DNA of 64,000 nucleotides from Sphingomicrobium clamense (GTDB lineage: Bacteria; Pseudomonadota; Alphaproteobacteria; Sphingomonadales; Sphingomonadaceae): contig NZ_JAHVAH010000001.1 of NCBI RefSeq assembly GCF_019264355.1, forward strand, positions 1,844,001 through 1,908,000, read 5' to 3'. Position 1 is the stretch's first letter; each line of letters begins with the position of its first letter. The notes below the pieces were generated by a model. It saw only the letters and a list, made by a program, of their open reading frames with translations. It made no database searches and was not told the DNA's origin. Position numbers and translations under genes: made by a program. Positions 32,527 to 42,321 of the stretch are shown here, in pieces.

Positions 32527-33411
32527 ATGAGTGAGGCTTCCCCCAAACAGGCGATCCTGGTCGTCAACGCCATGAGCCGGCGCGGCGAAGAAGCGTTCGA
32601 GCAGGCGTGCGAACTGATCGAGGGGGCAGGCATCGAGCTGATCGAGCGCCATGCGGTCGACGATCCGAACGATCTGCGTCCGACGATCGAACAAGCGATC
32701 CAAAAGGCGCCGATGGTCATTGTCGGCGGGGGCGACGGGACGATTTCGAGTTTTGCCGGCAGCTTCAAGAACAAGGATACGGTGCTCGCCGTGTTGCCAC
32801 TCGGGACCGCCAACAGTTTCGCCCGCACGCTCGGCTTTCCGATCGAGCTGGAAGAGGCGGCGCAGGCGATTACGGACGGCAAGGTCGAGAAAATCGATCT
32901 CGGTTGCATCGACGGCCACTGGTTCGCCAATGTCGCCGCGCTCGGCCTCTCGCCGCTGATCGCCGAGACGATACCCGACAAACTCAAGAAATATCTGTCG
33001 TTTCTCGGCTACATCCTGTGGGCGGCCTATATGGCCTTCCGTTTCCACCCGTTCCGGTTGACCGTCGACATTGACGGCCAGCGCGAGACGCACTGGTCGA
33101 CCGAGGTGCGGATCGCCAACGGGCGCTTTCACGGCGGGGTCGAGCTGGTCGAGGATGCCGACATTGAGGACGGGCGGATCACGGTGCAGGCGATCACCGG
33201 CAAGTCGCTCTGGCACCTCGCCTGGAGCTGGTTCACGACCGTCTTCCACCTGCGCGCACGCGAGCGGACGTGGCGCGAGTGGGAAGCGCCCGAGCTCAAG
33301 CTCGAGACGCAGCCCCCCAAAAAGATCAGCGTGGACGGCGAAATCCGCGCCTCGACCCCGTGCGAGGTCAAGGTCATGCGGCACGCGATCCGCGTCGTCG
33401 TGCCCGCCTAA
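32527..33411 (+). CDS. Diacylglycerol kinase-like lipid kinase (YegS/DagK family)
   Basis: A 294-residue soluble lipid kinase. [20 protein letters not shown] opens the NAD-kinase-like N-terminal domain; the nucleotide loop is [17 protein letters not shown], followed by [17 protein letters not shown] and the beta-sandwich part with [21 protein letters not shown] membrane-associated helix [20 protein letters not shown] lies in the middle. The substrate (diacylglycerol, sphingoid base or phosphatidylglycerol) is not determined; sphingolipid-making sphingomonads do need such kinases. The start after TTCATCC is supported by domain limits. The stop shares four bases with valS. Confidence 0.9.
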   Translation: MSEASPKQAILVVNAMSRRGEEAFEQACELIEGAGIELIERHAVDDPNDLRPTIEQAIQKAPMVIVGGGDGTISSFAGSFKNKDTVLAVLPLGTANSFARTLGFPIELEEAAQAITDGKVEKIDLGCIDGHWFANVAALGLSPLIAETIPDKLKKYLSFLGYILWAAYMAFRFHPFRLTVDIDGQRETHWSTEVRIANGRFHGGVELVEDADIEDGRITVQAITGKSLWHLAWSWFTTVFHLRARERTWREWEAPELKLETQPPKKISVDGEIRASTPCEVKVMRHAIRVVVPA

Positions 33412-36107
33412 GAGAGCCGCTCCAGCGCGGCGCGGAGGCGGTCGGCCTCTTCCTTGCGCGCGGCATGGTCTGCGCGCGCTTTTTCGACCGCTTCGGGCTT
33501 GGCGCGCTCGACGAAATTGGGGTTGCCCAAGCGCCCTTCGAGGCTTTTCACTTCCTGGTCCGCCGCTTCGACCGACTTGGCGAGACGCGCGCGTTCGGCA
33601 TCGAGGTCGATCGCACCGTCCAAGCTGATCAAAAGTTCCTCTTCGCCAGCATTTACTCGCATGACAGGACCACCGCGCTCACCTGCAGCAGCGTGAACAG
33701 AAACGCGGGCCAATCGAACAATCTCGGAATCGAACTTCGAGATACGATCGAGTAGCGGCTCATGATTTCTTGACAGGTTTGCGGTCAATCTTTGGCCGGG
33801 CGGGACGTTTAGGTCAGCACGGGCAGAGCGGATATTAGTAATGAGGCTCTGGAGCCAAGCAATCTGCGACTTCGCCTCGGCGTCAACCACTGCCTCAGGC
33901 TCGGGCCATTTGGCGGTGATCAGCGGATAGTCGTCGCGCGTACCCGCCCCCATTGCGGCCCACAATTCTTCGGTGACGAAGGGCATGAAGGGGTGGAGCA
34001 TGACGAGGATCTGGTCGAACGCCCAGGCGGCGACCGCCTTGGTCTCGTCGTCCATCTCGCCCTTGATGAGTTCGAGATACCAGTCGCAGAAGGTGCCCCA
34101 GGCGAAATGGTAGATGGCGTCGGCCATGCCGTCGAAGCGCAGTTCGTCGAAGGCTTTCTCCAGCTTGGCGAGCGTTTCCACGACTTCGCCGATGATCCAC
34201 TTGTTGACGGGCTTGGTTGCGGGCGGCGCTGCGACGGTCTCGGACGCGCCGATACCGTTAGCCTGCAGGAAGCGCGCGGCGTTCCAGATCTTGGTCGCGA
34301 AGTTGCGATAGCCCTCGACGCGCTTGTCATCCATCTTGATGTCGCGGCCCTGGCTTTCCATCGCCGCCATGAAGAAGCGCAGCGCGTCCGCGCCATAGCG
34401 GTCGATGAGGCCGAGCGGGTCGACGACGTTGCCCTTGGACTTACTCATCTTCGCGCCGTCGGCGGCGCGCACGAGGCCGTGGAGGTAGAGCTTGGGCCAC
34501 GGGTTTTCGCCCGTCAGCTGGCGCCCCATCATCATCATCCGCGCATCCCAGAAGAACAGGATGTCGAAGCCCGAGACGAGCAGGTCGTTGGGATAATGTT
34601 TTTCAAGCAGGTCGGTCTTCTCGGGCCAGCCGAGAGTCGCGAAGGGCCACAAGGCGGAGGAGAACCACGTGTCGAGCACATCTTCGTCGCGCTTGAGCGT
34701 GACGCCCTCGCCCGCCTGAGCCTGCGCCTCTTCTTCGGTCATGGCGACGTAGGGCGTGCCGTTCTCGTCATACCAGGCCGGGATGCGGTGGCCCCACCAG
34801 AGCTGGCGGCTGACGCACCACGGCTGGATATTCTCCATCCAGTTGAAGAAGGTCTTCTCCCACGTCTTGGGGACGATCTCGACGTCGCCATTCCTGACCG
34901 CCTCGATCGGCTTCACCGCGAGCTTTTCGGCGTCGACATACCACTGGTCGGTCAGCCACGGTTCGATCACCACGCCGCCGCGATCGCCGAAGGGCGTCTG
35001 GATGGTGCGGGGTTCGGCGTCATGCTCCTCGCCGTCCTTGTCGACGTGCGGGATGAGGTAGCCGTCGGCCTTCATGCGCGCGACGACCGCTTCGCGCGCG
35101 CCGTCGACGCCGTCGCGCTTGAAGCGGTGGAGGCCGATAAACTCGTCGGGGATTAACCCGTCGGCGGTCTGGCAGACATTGCCGTCGCCATCGAGCATGT
35201 TGAGCATTTCGGCAGGTTTCATGCCTGCCCGCTTGCCGACGTCAAAATCGTTGAAGTCGTGGCCCGGCGTGATCTTCACGCAGCCCGAGCCCAGCTCGGG
35301 ATCGGCATGTTCGTCGGCAACCACGGGGATCTGGCGACCCGTGATCGGGTGATCGATCATCTTACCGATGACCGAATGGTAGCGTGGATCGTCGGGGTGC
35401 ACCGCGACCGCCATGTCGGCGAGCATCGTTTCGGGACGCGTGGTCGCGACCTCTAGATAGTCGTGACCCTCGCTGGTCTTCACACCGTCCGCCAAGGGGT
35501 ATTTGAAGTGCCAGAAGCCGCCCTTGGTCTCGATCGTCTCGACTTCGAGATCGGAGATCGCCGTCTTGAGCTTCACATCCCAGTTCACCAGCCGCTTGTC
35601 GCGGTAGATCAGCCCGTCATTGTATAGGTCGACGAACACCTTGAGCACGGCCTCGCTGAAATGCGGGTCCATGGTGAACTGCTCGCGGCTCCAGTCCATC
35701 GAGCAGCCGAGACGACGGAGCTGGCGGGTGATCTGGCCCCCGCTTTCTTCCTTCCACTCCCACACCTTCTGCACGAATTCGTCGCGCGAATAGTTGGTGC
35801 GCTTATCCTGCTGCGCCTCCAGCTGGCGCTCGACCACCATCTGGGTGGCGATGCCGGCATGGTCGGTGCCCACGACCCACAGCGCATCCTTGCCGCGCAG
35901 CCGCTCGTAGCGGATCATGATGTCCTGCAGCGTATTGTCGAGCGCGTGGCCGATATGGAGCGAGCCGGTGACGTTGGGCGGCGGGTTGACGATCGTATAG
36001 GGCTCGGCGTCCGGCCGCTCGGGGCGGAACAGGCCGTTTTCTTCCCAATGCTGGTACCATTTGGCCTCGATCGGGCCCGGTTCGAACGTCTTGGCTAGCT
36101 CGGTCAT
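33408..36107 (-). CDS. valS: Valyl-tRNA synthetase
   Basis: Charges tRNA-Val. The 899-residue class I enzyme carries [20 protein letters not shown] (HIGH motif), the editing (CP1) domain with [33 protein letters not shown] (KMSKS) and a tRNA-binding anticodon domain, ending in the typical C-terminal coiled coil with [20 protein letters not shown]. Length matches bacterial ValRS. It is the last gene of the pcm-like-tolC-popZ-peptidase-valS group on this strand; proximity of popZ and valS is seen in other alphaproteobacteria. Confidence 0.98.
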   Translation of the reverse strand: MTELAKTFEPGPIEAKWYQHWEENGLFRPERPDAEPYTIVNPPPNVTGSLHIGHALDNTLQDIMIRYERLRGKDALWVVGTDHAGIATQMVVERQLEAQQDKRTNYSRDEFVQKVWEWKEESGGQITRQLRRLGCSMDWSREQFTMDPHFSEAVLKVFVDLYNDGLIYRDKRLVNWDVKLKTAISDLEVETIETKGGFWHFKYPLADGVKTSEGHDYLEVATTRPETMLADMAVAVHPDDPRYHSVIGKMIDHPITGRQIPVVADEHADPELGSGCVKITPGHDFNDFDVGKRAGMKPAEMLNMLDGDGNVCQTADGLIPDEFIGLHRFKRDGVDGAREAVVARMKADGYLIPHVDKDGEEHDAEPRTIQTPFGDRGGVVIEPWLTDQWYVDAEKLAVKPIEAVRNGDVEIVPKTWEKTFFNWMENIQPWCVSRQLWWGHRIPAWYDENGTPYVAMTEEEAQAQAGEGVTLKRDEDVLDTWFSSALWPFATLGWPEKTDLLEKHYPNDLLVSGFDILFFWDARMMMMGRQLTGENPWPKLYLHGLVRAADGAKMSKSKGNVVDPLGLIDRYGADALRFFMAAMESQGRDIKMDDKRVEGYRNFATKIWNAARFLQANGIGASETVAAPPATKPVNKWIIGEVVETLAKLEKAFDELRFDGMADAIYHFAWGTFCDWYLELIKGEMDDETKAVAAWAFDQILVMLHPFMPFVTEELWAAMGAGTRDDYPLITAKWPEPEAVVDAEAKSQIAWLQSLITNIRSARADLNVPPGQRLTANLSRNHEPLLDRISKFDSEIVRLARVSVHAAAGERGGPVMRVNAGEEELLISLDGAIDLDAERARLAKSVEAADQEVKSLEGRLGNPNFVERAKPEAVEKARADHAARKEEADRLRAALERLS

Positions 36108-36146
36108 AGGGGGAGCGACTAGAGACAGCCGCTCCCACCATCAAGA

Positions 36147-38192
36147 CTATTCCGCCTCTTCAGCGGTCCAGCGATCCATCCACTCGTGCACCTCGTTATG
36201 CCAGCGGACCGAGTTGGCGCCATCGAGCACCCAGTGGTTTTCCTCGGGGAAGACCAGCAGCTTGGAGGGGATGTCGCGCTCCTGCAGCGCGGTGAAGGCG
36301 CCGAGTCCCTGGCTGTAGGGCACGCGATAATCCTTGAGCCCGAGCACGACGAGCATCGGCGTCTGCCACTTGTCGACATGGTTCACCGGATTCCACTTCT
36401 CGTACATGTCGGCGGCCTCGGCATAGCTGCCGCCCATGTCCCAGCGCGGGAACCAGAGCTCTTCCGTCGCATAGTAGAAGCCGCGCATGTCGAAGAGGCC
36501 ATTATGGTTGATCAGGCAGTCGAACCGGTCGGGCCAGTTCCCCGCGATCCAGTTCATCATGTAGCCGCCATAGGACGCGCCGAGCGCGCAGATGCGGTCG
36601 CCGTCCAGCTCGGGATATTCGTCGAGCGCGTAGGCGAGACCCTTCTGCAGGTCCTCGAGCGGCTTTCCGCCCCAGTCCTGGTTGATGCTGTCGGTGAAGT
36701 CCTGCCCGTATCCGGTGGAGCCGTGGAAATCGACCGACACGACGGCATAGCGTCCCGCCGAGAGCGCGCGCGGGTTCCAGCGGGTCGACCAGCTATTCCC
36801 GAAGCTGCCCTGCGGCCCGCCATGGACCACGAAGGCGATAGGAAGGTCCTCGGTGGCGCCCGACGGCTTGAGGCGGAAGCCCCAGACCGTGTCGCCTTCC
36901 GCGCCTTCGAAGCTGAACTTCTCCCACTCGATCGGATCGAGCTGTTTGAGCATTTCGCTGTTGAAGTAGCTTTGCTGCGTCACCGTCCCGCCTTCGGGCG
37001 CGTAGAGGAACAGCTCGGTCGGCATGGCGAGATTGTTCATCGAGAAGAGAATGCGGCCGTCATCGAGCGGCACGGCATTTCCGGCATTGCCGTCGCGCGT
37101 GAGGCGCTGTCGCGCGCCGGTGGCGACGTCGATGCGGTAGAGCGGGTGCTCCATGACTTCGCCCACCCCGACGATCAGCGAGCTGCCGTCAGGCGTCCAG
37201 GCGATCGAACCGACCGACAGGTCCCAGTCCGCGGTCAAGGCACGCGTCTCGCCGGTCGCGAGGTCGCGCAGCATGACGCTCATCTTGTCGCTCTCGTAAT
37301 TCGGGCGCTCCATCGCCGCATATGCGAGCCACTGGCCGTCGGGCGAGATGGACGGGAGGTTGTCGTGCGCTTCGTTGGCGTCGGTCAGGTTAACCGGCGC
37401 CGCGCTGCCGTCGATCGGCGCCGCGTAGAGATCGAGATTGGTCGAAGTGGGCTCGGCCGACCCGCCCTCGCGCTGGGCGAAATAGACGATTCCGTCATTC
37501 GACACGGCGACTTCCTCGCTGCCGCCGAAGGGGCGCGAGGGGGTGTTGCCGGTCAGGCCCCGCCCGACGATTGCGCCGTTGCCGGCCATCTGCCCGTCGA
37601 CGATGCGGAAGCCGTAAAGCTGCGCCTTTTCGCCCGGCGTGACCCACGTGTCCCACTGGCGAACGAAGATTTCGTCATATTCGAGCGCATTGCCGATTTC
37701 GTCCGCCGCCTCGACATTGGCGCAGGCGAAGTCTTCGCAGGCGAGATCGCGCGAGGCGAGTAGGACGATGTTCGAAGCATCGGGCGACAGGACGAAGTCG
37801 TCGATCGATCCGGCCGACAGGTTGGAGACTTGCGTGGCATCGCCATCACCCTCGACCCAGCGATGGACCTGGTCGTCCCTGACGAACCAGATCGCGCCGT
37901 CGCCGCCATAGCGTGCGCCCCCGGCGCCATCGAGCGCGGGCACATGCCGCTGCGTCCCGTCCGCCATCGAATGGATGTAATAGGCCGAACGACGTCCCGA
38001 CATATCGTCCTTGGCATAGGACACACGAACCAACGCCTTGCTGCCGTCGGGCGAGACGGACGGCGCGCCGATGCGGGCGAATTTCACCAGGTCCTCGGCC
38101 GTCATGGGCCGCGCGTCGGCGGATGCGGGAAGGGCCCAGCCGGTGGTGGCGAGGGCGGCGGCGAGCGCGGTCAGCGCGGTGCGAGTCTTCAT
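36147..38192 (-). CDS. Exported S9-family serine peptidase (acylaminoacyl-peptidase type)
   Basis: A 681-residue secreted peptidase. The start MKTRTALTALAAALATTGWA gives a signal peptide cleaved near ASADA; the next ~380 residues form a WD40/PD40 beta-propeller (SVSPDGSKALVRVSY, LSPDASNIVLLAS, ISPDGQWLAYAAM). The C-terminal alpha/beta hydrolase domain has the nucleophile in CALGASYGGYMMNW, the Asp in GLKDYRVPYSQG and the His in PEENHWVLDG. It probably degrades oligopeptides in the periplasm. It is inserted between popZ and valS, with a ~40-base gap to each. Confidence 0.93.
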   Translation of the reverse strand: MKTRTALTALAAALATTGWALPASADARPMTAEDLVKFARIGAPSVSPDGSKALVRVSYAKDDMSGRRSAYYIHSMADGTQRHVPALDGAGGARYGGDGAIWFVRDDQVHRWVEGDGDATQVSNLSAGSIDDFVLSPDASNIVLLASRDLACEDFACANVEAADEIGNALEYDEIFVRQWDTWVTPGEKAQLYGFRIVDGQMAGNGAIVGRGLTGNTPSRPFGGSEEVAVSNDGIVYFAQREGGSAEPTSTNLDLYAAPIDGSAAPVNLTDANEAHDNLPSISPDGQWLAYAAMERPNYESDKMSVMLRDLATGETRALTADWDLSVGSIAWTPDGSSLIVGVGEVMEHPLYRIDVATGARQRLTRDGNAGNAVPLDDGRILFSMNNLAMPTELFLYAPEGGTVTQQSYFNSEMLKQLDPIEWEKFSFEGAEGDTVWGFRLKPSGATEDLPIAFVVHGGPQGSFGNSWSTRWNPRALSAGRYAVVSVDFHGSTGYGQDFTDSINQDWGGKPLEDLQKGLAYALDEYPELDGDRICALGASYGGYMMNWIAGNWPDRFDCLINHNGLFDMRGFYYATEELWFPRWDMGGSYAEAADMYEKWNPVNHVDKWQTPMLVVLGLKDYRVPYSQGLGAFTALQERDIPSKLLVFPEENHWVLDGANSVRWHNEVHEWMDRWTAEEAE

Positions 38193-38231
38193 GGACGCGG
38201 AAGCTACGCCTTCCGCAGTGAAGCGCAAGTG

Positions 38232-38663
38232 TTAGAGCTTGCGACCGGTAATCCGGGAAATTTCGGCGCGGACATGCTCGTCGACGATGCCGGGCAGCCG
38301 CTCGTCGAGCCATTGCTTGAGCATCGGGCGCAGCATGTCCCGGACCATGTCCTCGAACGGGTTGGCGGCGGCAGCGGTCGGGTCGGACTTGGTGACTTCG
38401 CCCAACTGCTCGAGGCTCGCGCGGGTGTTTTCGGCGACTTCTTCGGCCATCAGGCTGGCGACGGCCGCGGGCTGCGCCGACGGTTGGTGCCCGGTTCCGT
38501 CCGCCGGCACTTCGGCCATGCTCTCGTCGAGTTCGAGGATCTCGTTCTCGTCGTGGGACTCGTTGTCGGGACTGTCGGAGTCGCGAAACTCCTTCTCTTC
38601 CGCGATCACCTTTTTGATCGAGGCGAGAATATCTTCCATCGATGGTTCCTGCGCTGCGGCCAT
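38232..38663 (-). CDS. popZ: PopZ-like polar organising protein (DUF2497)
   Basis: PopZ forms a polar matrix that anchors the ParB-centromere complex in alphaproteobacteria. The 143-residue protein has the short conserved N-terminal helix EPSMEDILASIKKVIAEEKE, an acidic, Pro-containing disordered linker (~25-75) and the C-terminal oligomerisation helices NPFEDMVRDMLRPMLKQWLD then ERLPGIVDEHVRAEI. Start MAAAQEPSMED is preferred to an upstream Met because family members start a few residues before EPSMEEIL. Its place between tolC and (via the peptidase gene) valS matches the Caulobacter popZ-valS neighbourhood. Confidence 0.9.
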   Translation of the reverse strand: MAAAQEPSMEDILASIKKVIAEEKEFRDSDSPDNESHDENEILELDESMAEVPADGTGHQPSAQPAAVASLMAEEVAENTRASLEQLGEVTKSDPTAAAANPFEDMVRDMLRPMLKQWLDERLPGIVDEHVRAEISRITGRKL

Positions 38664-38702
38664 GGGCGCACCTATTGCTGAAAATCCGCCGTGTGTCACG
38701 CC

Positions 38703-40109
38703 TCAGCGCGTGGGCGTGGCCACAGGTTCCGGGTCGGGGTCGCCCGCCCAGTCCATGATGTCGCCCGCCACGCGGCGATAATTGCCGAGCGGATCGTAGA
38801 GCGCAGTGCCCTCGAGATTGAGGTCCTCGGCCTCGGCCTGACCCATCACGTCGAGCAGGCGGAAACCCGCGACATAGGCGTCGCGTTCGGCCGTCGCGAG
38901 GCTGACCTGGCTGTTGAGCAGCTCCTGCTCGGCGTTCAAGACATCGAGCACGTCGCGCGAGCCGATCGACTGTTCGAGACGCGCGCCTTCCTGCGCCAGC
39001 TCATTGGCCTCGACCGCGACCTGGTTGGCGGCGATGGCGCGCTGGGCGGCTTCGTAGGTGGCGAAGGCCGAGCGGGCATCGGCGATGACCGCGCGCTCGA
39101 CCGCGACGCGGCGTTCGAGCAACTGCGATTCGAAGGCTTGTGCCTGCCGGATACGCGCGCTGGGAGCGCCGCCCTGATAGATCGGGATACGCGAGCTGAC
39201 CCCGACCGAGGTCGACGTTCCCGAGTTGGGGATGGCCGACGGGTTGCTCCCAAGCGCGTTGAGATAGGTGCCGCTGCCAACCGCCGACAGCGTCGGCAGG
39301 CGCGCGCCCTTGGCAGCCTTGGTGTCGAAGCGCGCCGCAGCCGCATTGGCGACGATCGCCTCGAAGTCGGCATTATAGGCAAGCGCGATATCCACCGCCT
39401 CTTCCGCCGTTTGCGGCAGCGGCGGCAGCGGGGGCGGGGGCGCAAGATCGCCCGGAAAGACGCCGATCACTTCGCGAAATGTCTCGATGGCCGAGGCAAG
39501 ACGCCCTTCGGCAGACGCAAGATTGGCCTGCGCGAGCTGGAGCCGCGCTTGGGACTGCGCGACGTCGGTGCGAGTGACGTCGCCGATTTCGAACCGGTCG
39601 CTGGTCGCCTGCAGGTTGGTGTCGAGCACGCGGACCTGGTTCTGGTTGAGTTCGACAATGTCACGGTTGAGGCGCACGTCCATGTAGGCCGCAACCGCCT
39701 GTACGAAAATGTCGCCTTCGACCGCGCGCAGAGTGGCTCGGCCCGCGGCGACACGCGCCTTGGCGGCGCGGATGCCGTTCTTGACCTGCCCGCCGCGAAA
39801 TAGCGGCAGCGAGAGGTCGACCCCAACGCTGAGATCGGGACCCTTGGGCTGGGTCGATTCGAGGATACCCGAGCGCGTGAGATCGCGATTGATGCCGGCA
39901 ACCGCCGACAGGCTGGGCCGCGCGCCCGAACGAGCCAAAGCGACGCCAGCATCGTCACCGCGCAGCGCGGCGCGCTCCCCGGTCAGCGTCGGATTGGTCT
40001 CATAGGTCAGCGACAGCGCCTCGGAGAGCGTGTCGACATCCTGCGCCGCCGCGGGCGTGACCATGGCACCTGCCAGAAGCAGCAGGGTCAAACGGACGGG
40101 CTTGGACAT
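38703..40109 (-). CDS. tolC: TolC-family outer membrane efflux/secretion channel
   Basis: A 468-residue outer membrane factor. Residues 1-22 (MSKPVRLTLLLLAGAMVTPA) are a signal peptide. The mature protein shows the two-fold TolC pattern: SLSEALSLTYETNPTLTGER-like helices, PLFRGGQVKNGIRAAKARV (first membrane-strand turn) and, in the second half, IPIYQGGAPSARIRQAQAFE, with conserved GxxDxxxVxxAQ regions (FEIGDVTRTDVAQSQARLQL, GSRDVLDVLNAEQELLNSQ). It would work with a type I secretion or RND system encoded elsewhere. It sits 31 bases after the pcm-like gene in one operon. Confidence 0.95.
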   Translation of the reverse strand: MSKPVRLTLLLLAGAMVTPAAAQDVDTLSEALSLTYETNPTLTGERAALRGDDAGVALARSGARPSLSAVAGINRDLTRSGILESTQPKGPDLSVGVDLSLPLFRGGQVKNGIRAAKARVAAGRATLRAVEGDIFVQAVAAYMDVRLNRDIVELNQNQVRVLDTNLQATSDRFEIGDVTRTDVAQSQARLQLAQANLASAEGRLASAIETFREVIGVFPGDLAPPPPLPPLPQTAEEAVDIALAYNADFEAIVANAAAARFDTKAAKGARLPTLSAVGSGTYLNALGSNPSAIPNSGTSTSVGVSSRIPIYQGGAPSARIRQAQAFESQLLERRVAVERAVIADARSAFATYEAAQRAIAANQVAVEANELAQEGARLEQSIGSRDVLDVLNAEQELLNSQVSLATAERDAYVAGFRLLDVMGQAEAEDLNLEGTALYDPLGNYRRVAGDIMDWAGDPDPEPVATPTR

Positions 40110-40139
40110 CGGATACTCCCCCTCCCCGGGGCATGGTGA

Positions 40140-40763
40140 CTAGAAAGCGAAGGCCTCGACCTTGGCGAATTGCGGCAGGACGGGCAATTGCGCATCGGCG
40201 AACGGATGAAGCGCCAGACGATCGTCCACCTTCACCCCGCGCGCGAGGCGCGTGACGCCACCGTCGAAAATGCCGGTGACGAGCTGGCCGCCATCGACCA
40301 GCTGCTTGCGATAGGCGGCGGGCAATTCCTCGACCGCGCCGACGATCAGGATCAGATCGTAAGGTCCGCCCTTGGCGTGACCCTTGTCGAGCTTGCCCTT
40401 GGCGGCCTTGGACGGTTTGGGACCGATCGGCGCTTCGTCGTCGAGCGCGACCGTCTCGAGACCCATCTCGTCGAGCAGCGCGGCGGCATAGTTGCTCCCG
40501 GGCCCCACCACGAGCGCCTTGTCTCCGGGCGACAGGGTCGCTTCGGTGAGCATCATTCCCAGCGCGGCAGGCGCAATCAGCGCGCGTCCTTCGCCCAGCG
40601 GGACCGAGCGGTCGCGATAGGCGACGCCGGCGCGCTCCTCGGGCACATAGTCTTCGCGCGGGACCGCGGCAAAGGCCGCGAGCACGGCCGGATCGTTGAC
40701 GCCCTGGGGGCGAAGCTGGCTGTCGATCATGATGCGGCGCAAATTCTCGCTGTCGGCGATCAT
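40140..40763 (-). CDS. Protein-L-isoaspartate O-methyltransferase-like protein, diverged SAM site
   Basis: A 207-residue Pcm-family protein, the kind regularly found before tolC in alphaproteobacteria. MIADSENLRRIMIDSQLRPQ, VPREDYVPEERAGVAYRD and PLGEGRALIAPAALGMMLTE follow the family. The usual S-adenosylmethionine loop (GTGSGY) is replaced by VGPGSNYAAALL, and the acidic residue normally closing motif II and the following region are shortened. Activity as an isoaspartate methyltransferase is therefore uncertain. A strong sigma-70-type promoter lies just upstream. Confidence 0.85.
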   Translation of the reverse strand: MIADSENLRRIMIDSQLRPQGVNDPAVLAAFAAVPREDYVPEERAGVAYRDRSVPLGEGRALIAPAALGMMLTEATLSPGDKALVVGPGSNYAAALLDEMGLETVALDDEAPIGPKPSKAAKGKLDKGHAKGGPYDLILIVGAVEELPAAYRKQLVDGGQLVTGIFDGGVTRLARGVKVDDRLALHPFADAQLPVLPQFAKVEAFAF

Positions 40764-40793
40764 CGGTGGGTTCGTCCTTTTTCGTCTTGCTGT

Positions 40794-40822
40794 ATCATAC
40801 CGATAATACAGTGGCTGTTCAA
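40794..40822 (-). promoter_or_regulatory. Sigma-70 promoter of the pcm-like-tolC operon
   Basis: Minus strand: TTGAAC (40822-40817), a 17-base spacer, TATGAT (40799-40794). An imperfect palindrome CTGTATCAT (40790-40798) / ATAATACAG (40803-40811), with one mismatch, overlaps the -10 and spacer and could be a repressor site. The leader to the ATG at 40763 is about 25 bases. Confidence 0.65.
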
Positions 40823-40924
40823 GCACCCTCTACTGCGCATATCCGCCAACGCCAACCCGCCTTGTTCAGTTGCGCGTTGACAAGCCCACACCATATTGTC
40901 CAAAGCGCAGCCCGCACCACGAGA

Positions 40925-40998
40925 GGTCCGGTGGCGGAGTGGTGACGCAGCGGACTGCAAATCCGTGTACGCCGGTTCGATTCCGGCCCGGACCTCCA
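40925..40998 (+). tRNA. tRNA-Cys (anticodon GCA)
   Basis: A 74-base cloverleaf: acceptor GGTCCGG/CCGGACC, D-arm GGCGGAGTGGTGACGC, anticodon arm with CTGCAAA loop (GCA), T-arm GCCGG-TTCGATT-CCGGC, discriminator T (U73, a strong Cys identity element) and encoded CCA. Confidence 0.97.
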
Positions 40999-41021
40999 AC
41001 TTCTCGAAACTGGCGGAAAAG

Positions 41022-42215
41022 TCAGGCGGCGCGGATGGCGCTGCCGCTGTCGCCTGCCACGACGACGCGGTCGCGGCCGCCCCGCTTCGCGTCATACAGC
41101 GCCAGGTCGGCGCGGCGCAGCGCGGCGTGAATGGGTTCCTTTTCGCGCCAGCGCGTGAGGCCGATCGAGGTCGTGGTTTCGACGAACTGCTCGCCGCCAT
41201 CGATGCTGAGCGCTGCGATGCGTTCGCGTATTTCCTCGGCGCAAGATTGCGCTTCGTCCATGCTCTGCGCGGTGTGCAGGAGCACGAATTCCTCCCCGCC
41301 CAGCCTCGCGGCGACACCATGGTCCTGGACATGCTCGACATTGGCGAGGATTGCACCGACGCGGCGCAGATATTCGTCGCCGACAAAATGGCCGTGCGCG
41401 TCGTTCACCGCCTTGAAGTGATCGAGGTCGATGATCATCGCGTACCAGTCGCGCCCCCGGTCGCGACGGACTGCGATGGCATGGGCCTCTTCTTCAAAGG
41501 CGCGGCGATTGCGCACGCCCGTCAGCTGGTCGAAGCGGGCGAGCTTGTCGGCACGGTCGAGCGCTTCGCCAAGCTCGAGATTGAGCGTGCCGAGCGTGTC
41601 CGCCATCTGCCGGTTTTCGGCATCGAGGCGAATGGTGCGGCGCGTGTCACGCGATAGGCGAAGCGCGAATCCGGAAATGATGACGAGGAGACCGACCAGC
41701 GTCACCGCGAACGGCAGCACTTGGTCGAGATTCGCAAGGAGGTGCGCACCGCACACCACCGTAAAGCCGCCCACGAACGACCACATGGCGCGGGTCACCG
41801 GGCTGACCACCATCGTCACGATGGTCAGGCCAACCAGTACCAGCGCGACGAGCGAAAGCGCCTCGATACTGGCCAGTGCCGAAACGGGGATGACGATGAT
41901 GATCGACGCCCAACTGGCACCCCCGAAAAACAGGCTGACGCACATGCGATTGATGCCCGGCAGGAGCGGGCGGCCATTAGCGACGTCGCGTTCGAGCAAT
42001 TTGCCCATCAGTCCGGTCATCCCGACCGTGACCAGCCGCAACACGAGCGCGACCATCAGGAGCTTCCAGAAGGGCGCGAAGAGAGCGACAAGCGCGATGA
42101 GGAAGGCCCCGGCCGCGTTGGCGAGCGCACCCGCATTGGCACGCCGAACCATCAACGCAATGAAGTCGCGTTCCTCGGGCGTGTCGAAACTGGCGAAGGC
42201 GGGTACGATACTCAT
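41022..42215 (-). CDS. Membrane-bound diguanylate cyclase (GGDEF)
   Basis: A 397-residue c-di-GMP synthase. About six hydrophobic segments span residues ~25-200 (GALANAAGAFLIALVALFAP, LLMVALVLRLVTVGM and more), then a short coiled coil and the GGDEF domain (FDQLTGVRNRRAFEEEAHAI, IIDLDHFKAVNDAHGHFVGD, the signature GGEEF in VAARLGGEEFVLLH, DLALYDAKRGGRDRV). GGEEF is an active variant. No RxxD inhibitory site is visible at the usual place. Start MSIVPAFASFDTPEERDF is used since upstream codons read into promoter DNA. It is a second c-di-GMP enzyme in the window besides the one at the left edge. Confidence 0.92.
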   Translation of the reverse strand: MSIVPAFASFDTPEERDFIALMVRRANAGALANAAGAFLIALVALFAPFWKLLMVALVLRLVTVGMTGLMGKLLERDVANGRPLLPGINRMCVSLFFGGASWASIIIVIPVSALASIEALSLVALVLVGLTIVTMVVSPVTRAMWSFVGGFTVVCGAHLLANLDQVLPFAVTLVGLLVIISGFALRLSRDTRRTIRLDAENRQMADTLGTLNLELGEALDRADKLARFDQLTGVRNRRAFEEEAHAIAVRRDRGRDWYAMIIDLDHFKAVNDAHGHFVGDEYLRRVGAILANVEHVQDHGVAARLGGEEFVLLHTAQSMDEAQSCAEEIRERIAALSIDGGEQFVETTTSIGLTRWREKEPIHAALRRADLALYDAKRGGRDRVVVAGDSGSAIRAA

Positions 42216-42321
42216 TGCGTCGCACCTAGCAGGCAAAACATAAGACGCGCTTAATGCTATTAGTCGAAAAGGCCGCACAGGCGATTGCCCGATGACGCGT
42301 TTGTCGCTAGGCGGCGCGGCC

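Noticed and set aside
40896..41657. 253-codon plus-strand frame starting before tRNA-Cys
   Set aside because: It runs through the tRNA gene and antisense to the diguanylate cyclase; shadow of both.
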